NCBI GenBank assembly: GCA_963377175.1
Contig: CAUJNA010000862.1
Location: 7,501-71,500, forward strand
DNA from: Effrenium voratum
Taxonomy: Eukaryota; Sar; Dinophyceae; Suessiales; Symbiodiniaceae
Length of the DNA stretch: 64,000 bases
Reading direction: 5' to 3'
The translations under genes and the position numbers were made by a program. Shown one piece after another: positions 1 through 10,700 of this stretch. Every line of letters starts with the position of its first letter. Within the stretch, counting starts at the first letter, position 1. The notes under the pieces were generated by a model. It saw nothing but the letters and a program-made list of their open reading frames with translations, did not search any database and was not told the origin of the DNA.

Positions 1-14
1 CGAATCACTCGCAC

Positions 15-165
15 TCCTTTGGATGGTTGAAGGGAGCCCTTTTGGTGGATTGAAAGGAAGGGAAGGGACCCCTTATTTGAGTGCTCTCAAAATTGTCTTT
101 CTTGGTTGGTATCTAAAAGGAAGCCAAGAGTGAGCCCTTTCCATTTTAGGAAATGGAGCCCTCAA
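15..165 (+). repeat. Dispersed repeat, copy 1 (inverted partner at 55930-56045)
   Basis: This segment matches the reverse complement of 55930-56045. Shared blocks include CTTTGGATGGTTGAAGG, AGTGCTCTCAAA and TTGGTTGGTATCTA, followed by a block around AGGAAGCCAAGAGTGAGCCC that differs at a few bases. The copies differ by a gap of about 20 bases. No coding potential is apparent. It looks like an old interspersed repeat of unknown class. Confidence 0.6.
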
Positions 166-1567
166 TCACCCGGCTCTTTGAGCTTCATTTGACCGTACAC
201 ATCAGCTGGGGTTCCCTCCAGCCAAAGGCACGAACCAACACCCCACCCGCCTCACCAACCCCCAGCTTTCGGAGGGGAAAAAAAAAAACACGGGCCGGGT
301 CCCTCCGATCGTTCGCCTGCAGGGATTTGGTGGTTGCGGGCGGGCCGTGGGTGTCGCGCAGGCACATGACACACGACATGGGTCCTGCGAAAAGAATCGG
401 GGCGCCCATGAGATGGCTGGCCCGAGCCCATCATTTCAGGACTGGGCTCCCAAAATTCCCTCAATCTCAGAAAGTTGAACGGGCCCTGACGGCAAGCTCG
501 GTTTCTGGGAGAGCCGAGCAGGATCCAAGGAAGGACCATGCGGTCATTCAAATCTGGGGTCGCCTCTAAAAGCTGCCGCAAAACGGTTGCCTTTTGGACT
601 CCCTTTGCCAAGGCGAACAATGGTACCTTCCAAATGTCCAACTCCCCCGCCAAGCTCGGCTGGCTGGCCGAGTCCTTTTATACATGGGCAAGGCAAAAGC
701 CAGCCAACTCTCGTTTCTGTACCTAAACACTGCAGATGAAGCCACTTTGCGTGGATACAGACGGGTTACCAACCCTGGAATTGCCTGGCGCTTTCAGACT
801 TGGCACAAAAGGGGTGGCCTAGCAATGGCGAAACACAAACTCCAAATCAGTTGGGTGTGGCTCAAAATTAAAGAGCTAGGGCTACGCGGCTTTAGTCTTT
901 GTTGCCATTTACCAGGGTTCCATTTTGGGTACCCATTTTTGACACACAGCCAGTTGGCAAACCTGCGAACCAGGTTCCACAAGGCTGCAGGAGACGCCCC
1001 CGGTCCTTGTTGCTTGGCCTCCGTCTGAGTTGCATGCCTCGCGCATCAGCACTGAGCGGCAGTGTTGAGTACCCTTTAAGCGTTGACTCCTAGTCCGCTG
1101 CGGGCAACACAGGTCCCTTGCTTGTGTCCGGACCTTCAAGAGTCAAGAGGCTGCACGAGTCTCTTTGATCTTGGCTTCTCTATTTTTGGAGGGTACTCTT
1201 TTCGGGCTTGGTTTTTGCAGGGAAACCCCCACTCAAAACTCGTGTCTTGAAGCCTTGGGAGCTCTCCGCCGATGCAGCGAGGCCAAAACTCTGAGGGAAG
1301 CTTCCCATTCACCTGCAAAGGCAGAGGTTGACAGCGCTTGCTGACCTTGGTTGCGGTCACAAGGCGTGGATCCGCGGACAGGCTGGTCAGTTGTCATCCT
1401 TTTACAGTTGCTTCTCTCGCTTGAGGCGATACGCTGCTTGGTCAATTAGCAGTCCTCTTGGCAATTGTCCTTTGGGTCATTGCCGATCTGGCATCACCAC
1501 ACAACGGCTCCTTCCCTGTATCTGCCCTGCCTTCAATGGTTTTGTCACTGAGCCACAGCGCGCTTGG
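166..1567. other. No gene recognised
   Basis: No frame shows a recognisable domain. 846-945 resembles 19931-20020 and 55105-55205 (blocks TGTGGCTCAAAATTA and AGGGTTCCATTTTGG), so this stretch carries at least one member of another dispersed repeat family. Otherwise I see only mixed-composition DNA. Confidence 0.5.
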
Positions 1568-1674
1568 CATAGGTGTCCTTTTTGGAAAATAGGTGGCCCT
1601 GGTAGATGATTGAACCACCAGGTAAACCAGGGCCTTCTATTTTTTAAGCAAAACAACCAAAAAGGACACCTATG
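1568..1674. mobile_element. hAT-like MITE, 107 bp
   Basis: The element starts and ends with a perfect 18-bp terminal inverted repeat, CATAGGTGTCCTTTTTGG at 1568-1585 and its complement at 1657-1674. It is flanked by an 8-bp direct repeat GCGCTTGG (1560-1567 and 1675-1682). CA...TG termini with an 8-bp target duplication are typical of the hAT superfamily. Internal inverted blocks (GGCCCTGGT with ACCAGGGCC, AAAATAG with CTATTTT) let nearly the whole element fold back. It has no coding capacity, so it would depend on a transposase elsewhere. Confidence 0.75.
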
Positions 1675-4600
1675 GCGCTTGGCATTTGTCTTTCGAGTAT
1701 CCGATCTGGCATCACCACGCCGCGCAAGGTGGATCCGTTCCTAGCGCAGTTCTCCTTTTCTGTTGCTCTCATGCTTTCAGTGCACAGGCTGCGTGGCCGA
1801 CCGACGAATCACTGCCCCTCCGACGCCTTGCACGTCTACCGCTGCCATTTGTAGCTGCGACGCAGCCAGCGGGAAAAACACAAAAAAAAAAAACAGCGCG
1901 AAAAGGGGGAAAAAAGAACAAAGAAAAAAAGGAAAAAAAGGAGAAAAAAAAAGGCCAAGGTCCATTTGGAGGGGCGAAGTTTCCCCACACAACACCAAGG
2001 GTTTGTCCTTTTGGGGGGAACCAAACACTCAAATTTGAGGCGTGCATCACCACGGCTCCCATCCGGGCCTTGCTGGGAGGGTTGTCGCAAACTTCCAGGG
2101 GCCGTTGACCCGGAGCCGCACCTCAGCAAAGCGTTTGTCGATAAGAGGACAGTCTCGCAAAAGACAAAAGGACAAAAGAAATTGTACCACATGTGAGAGG
2201 ACCCCAAATGTCTAGTGGTTGGACCTGAAATGTGTAGTTGTTGTCCAAATGTGTAGTGGTTGGACCCAAATGTGTAGTTGTTGGACCCCAAATGTGTAGT
2301 TGATCTCGTTCTATTTCCGGGAGATCAAGCGGGTTGACAATGATCAGGAGATAATATCCCGTTTCCCTTATTTTCAAGTTATTTTATTATGGATAGTATC
2401 CTTTATTTTGCTTTCTTTATGATTATTTGTAGCAGGAAAGCTGTAATCATAAAGTAAATGAAGGCTTCTAATCATCAGGAAATATGATTTTACTATTCTT
2501 TCATTTCCTTTCACCTGATGACAATGGCTTTCCTATGGTCTATATTTTTATATTTCTTTCTTCTTTTGGTTTCCTGGTTCATTCTCTGGATTCATCTTTT
2601 AAACCGTTTAACCGAGAATTCATCAGGAGACAGTAAATGACCAGATAACCACCAAAAAGCACATCAAATATTAATATAAAATGTTTTTTGGATCAGGAAT
2701 ATAATGCTTCACCCGAAAACCAAGATCTTGGGCGGGCGTTGGCTGTGCCTTTCCTTGGTTCTTTGACAAGAGCATTTTGCGGCCCCGGGGCAACAGCTCA
2801 CGCAGAACACCAGGCATCAAACGCAGGCATTTGCGCGGCAAAAGTAAAGAACCGTATTTTCCGGCAACAAAGCAGCAGCTACAAAGCATACCAGGGGCCT
2901 GTCCCAAGAAAAAGGAAGAATAAACACAGATGCTGCATGTCACGCAGAAAAAGTAGGGACGAATGAGCATCAAACAGTTCTAGAATATCCAACAGCAGTT
3001 CCGGGGCAGCTATGCAGCAAGAGCCTGTCCCGGAAAACATGATGTTGTATCTTGCGTAGAATAAGCAAGGTTGAATGTGCTTGAATCGCCAAGGTGCGCC
3101 GCGGAAGCGCAGGCTAAGGCCTGCTGCGTTGGAGCCTCAGATGGAAGGCAGAACCAGCATTGCTAAAGGAGTCTACCCAAAATCATGTGTGTGTGTGTGC
3201 GCGTCAAAATTGCCACTTTCCTTGTGGCTTCCCTTTAACCCTGAAAAGTGTGCCCTCAAAATCGGCAAGAGCCCTGCGACCTCCTAACTGCTCCCTCGTG
3301 AAGCAGCAACAACAGAGAGCTTCCCCACATATATGGGATTGAAAGCCTTCAGACACCTTGAAGGAGCGGTTGAAGGACCGGGCTCACGAGGCTCTGACCA
3401 AATGTCTCAAGCAAACTGATCGGCTCTGGGACCCAACATGGGCGACGCCCGGTGAAACTAAAGCCGTGGAGTCCTGTATGAATTTTGACCCATACCCATC
3501 TGACCCACCCCGAACTCCCGCCAAGCTGCCCGAGAAGTCAAGCAGCATCTCTGGCGGAGCTTCGCTCTCGCGAGCAGCCCGACACGTGAGCGCCAGCATC
3601 AGCTTGCCCTCACCGACTCTGCACCAAAAAAGCTCATGGTGTGTGTGTGTGTGTCTTTTTGTTGGAGAGTGGTACCTCCTGTTTGGTGTGTTTTCAAGGA
3701 AACTGTAGGTCCAATGACACTTCAACTTGGTTGGGCAACTCTGCGTCCACTTTGGTGTCAATCTGAACATTCTTCAATCTGAACACTCTGCTTCAAATCT
3801 GAGCTTTTCCACTTGCTGGGCAGCTCCTTTATTTGAGGATGGGATTATACGGAATTCTACCAGTTCTCGGCCCGAACCCTGCCAGTGGTAGAACTCAGCT
3901 GAAGATCGGGACACCCTTTACACCGGCCATGGAATCGTCGATTTTTGGAGCCCTCCCATTACAAGATGTTCTCTTTGTACAACTTCCAGACAGACAATCA
4001 CCAAGATCTCTGGATTCGGCGGCATGGGTATAGGGACCAGGTTCTTGGGTATTGAACGAATCGGTGGTCAAGCAGCTCATGCACAATCTCCAGGAACAAT
4101 CAAGATGGACATCAACCTCCCGGATGCAGCATACAGGGTTCACAAGGGGATGCCATTCATCTATGACCATGTGCACCGGGCTTCATCTCGCTTTTACGTT
4201 GCAATGTCAGGCGATGCTCTTGGAGTGCGTTGACGCTTGCACCTACTTGCAAGTGGCATGAATTGGAAGGTCACGCAGCAAGGCAGTAGTAAACTTGCTC
4301 TTCAACCGACTGGACTCTCCAGCGACGTCGCGTTCTCCTTGCGATCCGCTTGGGTTTTTCGGAGCATTTCAGTTTACCATGGAATCTCTTTCTTAGATTT
4401 CGCCCACACTTTCGGGCTCATTACACGCTTGGACCGGCATCTCACGTTGGCTTTCGGAGGGCTCTTTCCGCTCGCGGCTATGGCCATGCGTTGTTGCCTC
4501 CTCTGCTATCAATCAAGATTCTGCCCAAAGGGGGCGCACCACGAGCTTCATTGATATCATTTTGACATCAGAGCAGGCACATATTGTCGCGGCCTTCTTC

Positions 4601-6976
4601 TCCCTATTTGAACGCTCTACTGGGAAAGGAATTCTATCTGAATTCTAAACTGATGATATAAGTTTCAGTAGGAGTACCAAAATTGTACATGCAAGATAGA
4701 ATTTCCAGTCGGATTCGGAACAAGTCTTTACTTACTTGAGTCCCATTTAAATCTTATTAAAAGTCTAATTTAGTTTTAGAGAGCGGCCGTTGGTGGAGAT
4801 TTGAATTGGGTACAAAAAACGCTACAAACCACTGTGGTTTACAGTGTTGTCTGGCCACGGTAGTGCTGGAGCCAGTAGTAAACACGGTTTTGGCTGAATT
4901 CCTTACTTATGAATTCAAATTGATCTTTATCGAACTCTTTGCAATTTCTGAATGAAATGACACAAACAAGGAAATAATCCAATCAAATGTGTATTTCGAA
5001 TTCGAATTTAAATCCTTTCAAATAGAATTGTCTTGCAAATCGGTCAACATTTAAACACAGCTTATTCAGCAATTGTGGGACCTCTGAATAGTGTCCTTAT
5101 GAATTCTACTTTATTAACTTATCATTCAACATCCAACCAAAATGAAATCGAACTTGATAAGGAAAGAGTTCAACTAGAATGTCCTTGTTTCACTGGAATT
5201 TGAATAACCACGACTAATTACACAAGATTGGCTTGGGGACAGAAAATCTGGACAAATCAAATCAGATAGCATCAAGTGCTGTATCAAGGCCGGGATGTGA
5301 ACTACACACGTGCACTGAAGCTCTTGCGCACGGGCCTGCAACGGCCAAAAAGCCAAAATGCCGAAAAAAACGCGGGAAAACAGAACAAAAAGTGCAGCCA
5401 TGTCACCAGATCCTGAAACCCCCCCCAAAAGAAGTCATAAACCAGATCCCGGACCCCCTCCCCAAAAAATAGTCATACAAATAAAAAATAAACCGAACCG
5501 CTTGCGCCTGGCCGAGTCGAAATTGCAGGCGCAGCGTGGCGAAGACCTGGCCCATCTTGCAGGAAGGCAGCATAATGAAGCTCCGGCCGTCCGCCCACTC
5601 CATCTGAGAGAGGAAGACCTGCGGCACCGGAAAACGCGATTAAACAAAAAAAAAAAACAAAAAATTTCTGGGTCGCGCATCGACATTGTCTAGGGTACCT
5701 TCCAATTCCATTCTTTCCAGGGATCCGAATCTTTCCAGAAAACCTCCGGAATCCCAGGGAAGAACGGATCCGATTTTTGGAAAGAACGATGGTTGAAAAG
5801 AATGGACAAGGAATCAAGCCCTAGAACATTGGCCTGCTTTCCCTGGACTGTGGCACCCACAAAATGGCGCTCCGGCGGTCCTTCGGGTTTTCCCTGAAAA
5901 TCCAAACAAGCAAAGTACACTCGAACCAGACCACGCATGTCTTTTGGTCTACCACATCGAACACGCAAGCGTCCGCGTCTGGGCAAGGTTGCCTATGCTT
6001 TCACATTGGGCACAGCGAGTTTGTCAAGGACTAGATTGCTGCTGCAATTTGTATGCAAGGAAAATCCATGCAGTGGATGTGTCAATGGACCCCCAGAATG
6101 GTGCATTACTGGTGATCTCTTGTGAGCCAAGAGAAGACCTCAAACAGGGGACTCGCAAACACACACAAGAGTTCAAGTGCCCCAGGAAGTGCTAGACCCA
6201 GGAAGTGCTACACATTCGCGCGCACAGACTGTCTTAAGGTACTGAAGCAGAGAGGCACTACAACTTTGAGGGAAATGAGATGGGGCCAAATGGTCGTGTC
6301 TAAATCCACACACAAAAAACTGGCAAGGCTGACGCTTCATTCTCTTGCAGTCGACCGACTGAATGGGGCATATTGAAAACGAGCCTGAAAATGAGAAAAA
6401 CGTGTCGGGGAACATCCGTAGAAGATGGGACTGAAAAGCAGCCATGTCTTTGCATTGCTGCAAAATATGTTGCTAATCCTTGCGTCGCAGCGTTTGGTAG
6501 TTTTTTTATGCCTGGCAAACCACAAGTAGCACTCACAAGTCTGAAGCCAAAACGGCCGGGAATGAATGGAGCGAGCGCTTCGCAAGTATGGCAAGTGGGT
6601 TTGAGCATGAGCCAGAAGAAAGGCAGGACATGCAGGCTTACACTATCTATGTTTCTGTCCAAAAAAGGACATACACGTAAAATGTGTGTGAATGTGTGTG
6701 TGTGTGTTCTTCAGCCTTTTCAACTGAATTGCGCTATCTCGCCTGCATTCATCCTCATGTCGCAACACCAAATCATGTTTGCGCATACTTATTCCAGTGA
6801 CTCATTGAAAAAAGATGCCGCCAGTGCTATGGCGGAGGCCCCTAAATATTGCAAGAAAGTTCAACACTCAACCACAAAACCTTTGTGCACAAACGCTGCC
6901 CAAACAAACTGTCTGAACTTTCAATCCGAAAAGTTCTATGTGAGAAAGCACACCCAAAACTACCACCAATTTACAC
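1675..6976. other. Gene-poor region, no confident gene
   Basis: No intact gene is recognised. Visible items are an A-rich/AAAGG low-complexity tract (1875-1960), about four imperfect copies of a roughly 22-bp repeat (2204-2302, core AAATGTGTAGTTGTTGGACC), short TG runs near 3187, 3640 and 6690, and AT-rich DNA at 4600-5160. At 5525-5620 the minus strand reads like an isolated exon (VFLSQMEWADGRSFIML...), preceded by a CAG acceptor and followed by a possible GC donor, but no partner exon was found. Confidence 0.45.
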
Positions 6977-7255
6977 CAACCAAACAATCCAACTGACCAA
7001 CTGACCAATTGACCAACTGACCAAATGACCAACTGATCAACTGACCAACTGACCAACTAACTGAGCGGCCGACCGGCCAACCAACCGACCAACCAACAAA
7101 CCAAGCAACTGACCGACCAACTGACCAATTAACTAACCAACCAAACCAACCAACCAACCAACCAACCAACCAACCAACCAACCAACCAACCAACCGACCG
7201 ACTGACCGACCGACCGACCGGACCAACCAGCAAACTAACCAACTGACCGACCGAC
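6977..7255. repeat. Degenerate CCAA/CTGA tetranucleotide array
   Basis: The tract is built from imperfect CAAC, CCAA and ACTGACCA units with a pure CCAA core near 7141-7192. On this strand it is complementary in sense to the GGTT array at 7533-7590 and 15413-16470, so the two arrays face each other across about 280 bp. Long open frames here come only from the repeat. Confidence 0.85.
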
Positions 7256-7532
7256 AGCCTGGTTCTCCTGCAGCCTGGTTCCCCCGCACCCTCCCCTCAG
7301 AGACACGCGAAAAACTAACTGCTCAAGGTTCAAAGGTTCGCCGGCATTGATATTTGACAAATCGGCCGTCTCCGTCAAGGACTGAAGGAAAAAGATAACG
7401 ATGGTGAGTTCAAGAGTCTAGTTCACCCAGACAGTCGCTTCCCATGTGCATTTCTTGCAAACAACACCAAAAATGGAAAAATAGGAGGCCGAGGAAAAAA
7501 GGCAAAACATGATCGTATCTGGAAGAGACCAA

Positions 7533-7590
7533 TGGTTGGTTGGTTGGTTGGTTGGTTGGTTGCTTGGTTGGTTGGTTGGTTGGTTGGTTG
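7533..7590. repeat. TTGG microsatellite, left part of a split array
   Basis: About 14 TTGG units with one TTGC variant end exactly at the left LTR of the retrotransposon. The same repeat resumes immediately after the right LTR at 15413, so both parts were one array before the insertion. Confidence 0.9.
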
Positions 7591-7723
7591 TGCGAAAGTA
7601 CACCATGCATTCCCACTTGGATGTAATTCATACTGATTACCATTGCATGGCTCAAGGCTCAAGATGACAAAGGTGCATTTGCTGCCTTGGTTGATTAGCA
7701 GAGATTAGTCTCTGATTTTCCCA
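7591..7723 (+). repeat. 5' LTR of the copia element
   Basis: 133 bp, TGCGAAAGTA... to ...TGATTTTCCCA, identical to 15280-15412. It should contain the element's promoter and polyadenylation signals. No TATA box is obvious. Confidence 0.95.
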
Positions 7724-7735
7724 TGGTAGCGGAGC
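7724..7735 (+). promoter_or_regulatory. Primer-binding site for minus-strand DNA synthesis
   Basis: TGGTAGCGGAGC lies directly next to the 5' LTR. It starts TGG, the complement of a tRNA CCA end, and resembles the initiator-methionine tRNA sites used by most copia elements. The matching host tRNA is not in the window. Confidence 0.75.
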
Positions 7736-7781
7736 TCGAAGATTCAGGAGACCTTAGGGAAACCTGATTCTGAGAGCTGCC

Positions 7782-10700
7782 ATGGCACTCGGACAAGATG
7801 AGGATTTTGCAGGAAAGCTAAGACTTCCCATGCCAGGGAAATTCACTGGCAAGCCAGAGGACTGGGAAGATTGGAGCTGGGATTTCAGGACATATTTGAG
7901 CATGTTCCTGCCAGATTCAACAACGATTATGGACCGCATTGAGGCCAACGCAGACACACCCATTGAGGACGCGCATTTGAATGTAGCGGGTAACCAGGAT
8001 GCCACAGACAGAAGGATTCAGAATTCCCGAAGGCTGCATTATTTGTTAGCAAATTTGTGCAGTGATTCAGCAAGGCTGGTAGTCAGGCAGAACATTGGCT
8101 GCAATGGTTATGAAACCTGGAGGAGATTGTATTCCAAATTTGCATTGCCGGACGCAACACGGCACATGAGTTTACTTAGCCAGATTTTGGAATTCAAGTT
8201 TCACTCCAATACATTTGAACAAGATTTCAACACCTGGGAGACCATTAAGGCCAGATATGAATCTCAAACCGGCCAAGCCATTCCTGATAGCATTCTGGTG
8301 GCTACCCTCTTGAACAAGACAACAGGCCCATTGCAACAGCATTTGAGGCTCAATGCTTCGGCATTGTTGACCTATGAACAAACACGAAACGTGATTGTGC
8401 AGTACCACCATTCCAGGCACATTCTTAGGAACATGCCGGGGAATGACAACCAAGGACCAGCACCCATGGACATTGGGGCGCTGAAAGGATTCAAAGGAAA
8501 AGGCAAAGGCAAAGGATTCAAAGGATTCAAAGGAGCCAAAGGACCACATTGGTCATACAACAAAGGAGCATTCAGCAAAGGAAAAGGAAAAGGAAAGGAT
8601 TTCAAAGGCAAAGGCAAAGGAAAGGACCCAAAAGGAAAAGGAAAGGATTCCAAAGGAAAAGGAAAAGGGTCGATTGCAACCTGCTGGATTTGCGGCTCTC
8701 GCGGCCACATTTCCAGAACATGTCCGCAGAGAGCTGTGAGCGGAGTGATTGAGGAAGATTGGAATGAAGAATGGTCCGAAGAGCCCTGGCCTGATTCGTC
8801 GTGGCCTGATGGCTCATGGGACATTGCTGGATTGAGTTGGGATGAAGGAGAAGATTGGTCCTGGGATTCGTCTTGGGGATCATGGGATTCTGTGAACTCT
8901 TGGGACCACCCTTGGGATTGGTTTCAGGACAGTCAGATTCCAGAGCCTCCTGCTGGATGCGATTCTGCCGCGTTTTCATCGGCAGGACCACCCCCAGCAG
9001 GAGATTCACAGCAAGGAACCATTGGAGCAGTGACACAGGTGCCGCCGGGATTGAGTCCAAACATTGGCTCAACTCCCATTCGGCCAAAGGCCAAGCCAAA
9101 GGCCTCATCATTTTTGATTGCTGCACTTGTCATGAATTCGGTCACCTCAGGATCATCCTTTCAGATTCCTGCCACTCGTGGCAGTCCGTCTGAGGGTGAA
9201 GGTGAAAGTTGGATGACATTTGGAGAGCATGAAAGATTGTTTAAGTCGATGTATTGCTTGGACACTGGATTGGATAGCATGCCATGTTTGAGTGCCGGAT
9301 TGATTGCCCCTGTTCCCGGACAAGACTTGTTAGATTGGTATGATGAACCAACCCCAGTGAAGGATTCTTTTCATTTCGTGACCACCTTGAAGGACTGCGG
9401 CTTGGATCACTTGAATTCGAAGTTTGTTGACACATTCTTGCATGAACAGTTGATTTCAGCAGTCGAGGATTCCACCCCGTGGATTCTATTTGATTCAGGA
9501 GCATCTGCCCATTGCTGTCCGCCAGACTTTGGTGAACAATGGCCATTGCTTCCATTAAATGGAAATGGCCCACCATTGAAGAGTGTCACAGGACAGCCAT
9601 TGAACATGTATGGGAGAAGATTGGTTGGCTTGAACTTGGATGGACAAGATTGCTTCATGAATTTTTATGTTTGTGACGTGCCTTATCCGATTGTGTCGGT
9701 TGCACGATTGCTGCTGCAGGGATTCCGCGTAGCATTGGATGGACCAGACTCATTGGGATTGTTTATGCCCAATGGTAAGGTAGTGAGTATTCACCGAAAA
9801 GGCTCACTGCTTTTCCTAGGTCCGAACATTCTTCCATTTGACAAACCCCGATTTGAAGAAGTGTGTCAAGAGTTTCATTCCGAGTTTGGTTCAGATTCTT
9901 CAGGGACCATAGCACCCACATTTAAGCCCACCATTTACCACAACGACAGTTGGGAACTTGATCCGCAACGCGCTGTGCTGATTCGACATCACAAGCGCGC
10001 AAGGCGTGCGTTATTCACGCCAGGTGGCACCAAGGACAGGCCCATTCCTGTGGAAGATGTGGCGTCCAGACGCACAACTTACGTCCGATTCGAAGATGGA
10101 CGTGAGGAGACCATCGCCGACAATTGGCGGACGATAGATTCTCCGCAACGGGCGTTGGATCAGTACTGGATGGGAAGGACAGAATTCCCGTTGCAATCCT
10201 TGCCGACGGCAAGACGATTGACGGGGAAGCAATCCACAATTGCAAGACCTCCCATTCAGGAAGCGTCAGTGCCAGCAAAGAAACCTCATTTGAAAGCGCA
10301 ACCGTCTGCTGACATTGGCCAGGATGATTATTCCCGGTCAGTGAAGGAGCTGACGACGGGAGAATTGGAAGAAGCAAAGGAAATTGTGGAACGGCGATTG
10401 TGCATGAGTGACCCGGAGACAGGAGGACCATTCGGACATGATGAATGGTACCTCACACCCAAGTTTGACATTAGGATACACCATGAGTGGAGGAATTGTC
10501 TGTATGTGCCAGATGAGACCGATTCGGCCGCTCCCTCCAAGGAATTGCTGGGGAACGAGAGGCACACATTGGCTGTGTTCCTCAACGGGAGACTCCAGTG
10601 GATTCACGACCACTGGGCTGACCCAGAGGCTGCTGCTACGGAATTTCCTGAGCCATTCAAAGGCGCGACGATTTTTCGTCGGCAGTCTCAGCAATTCTTG

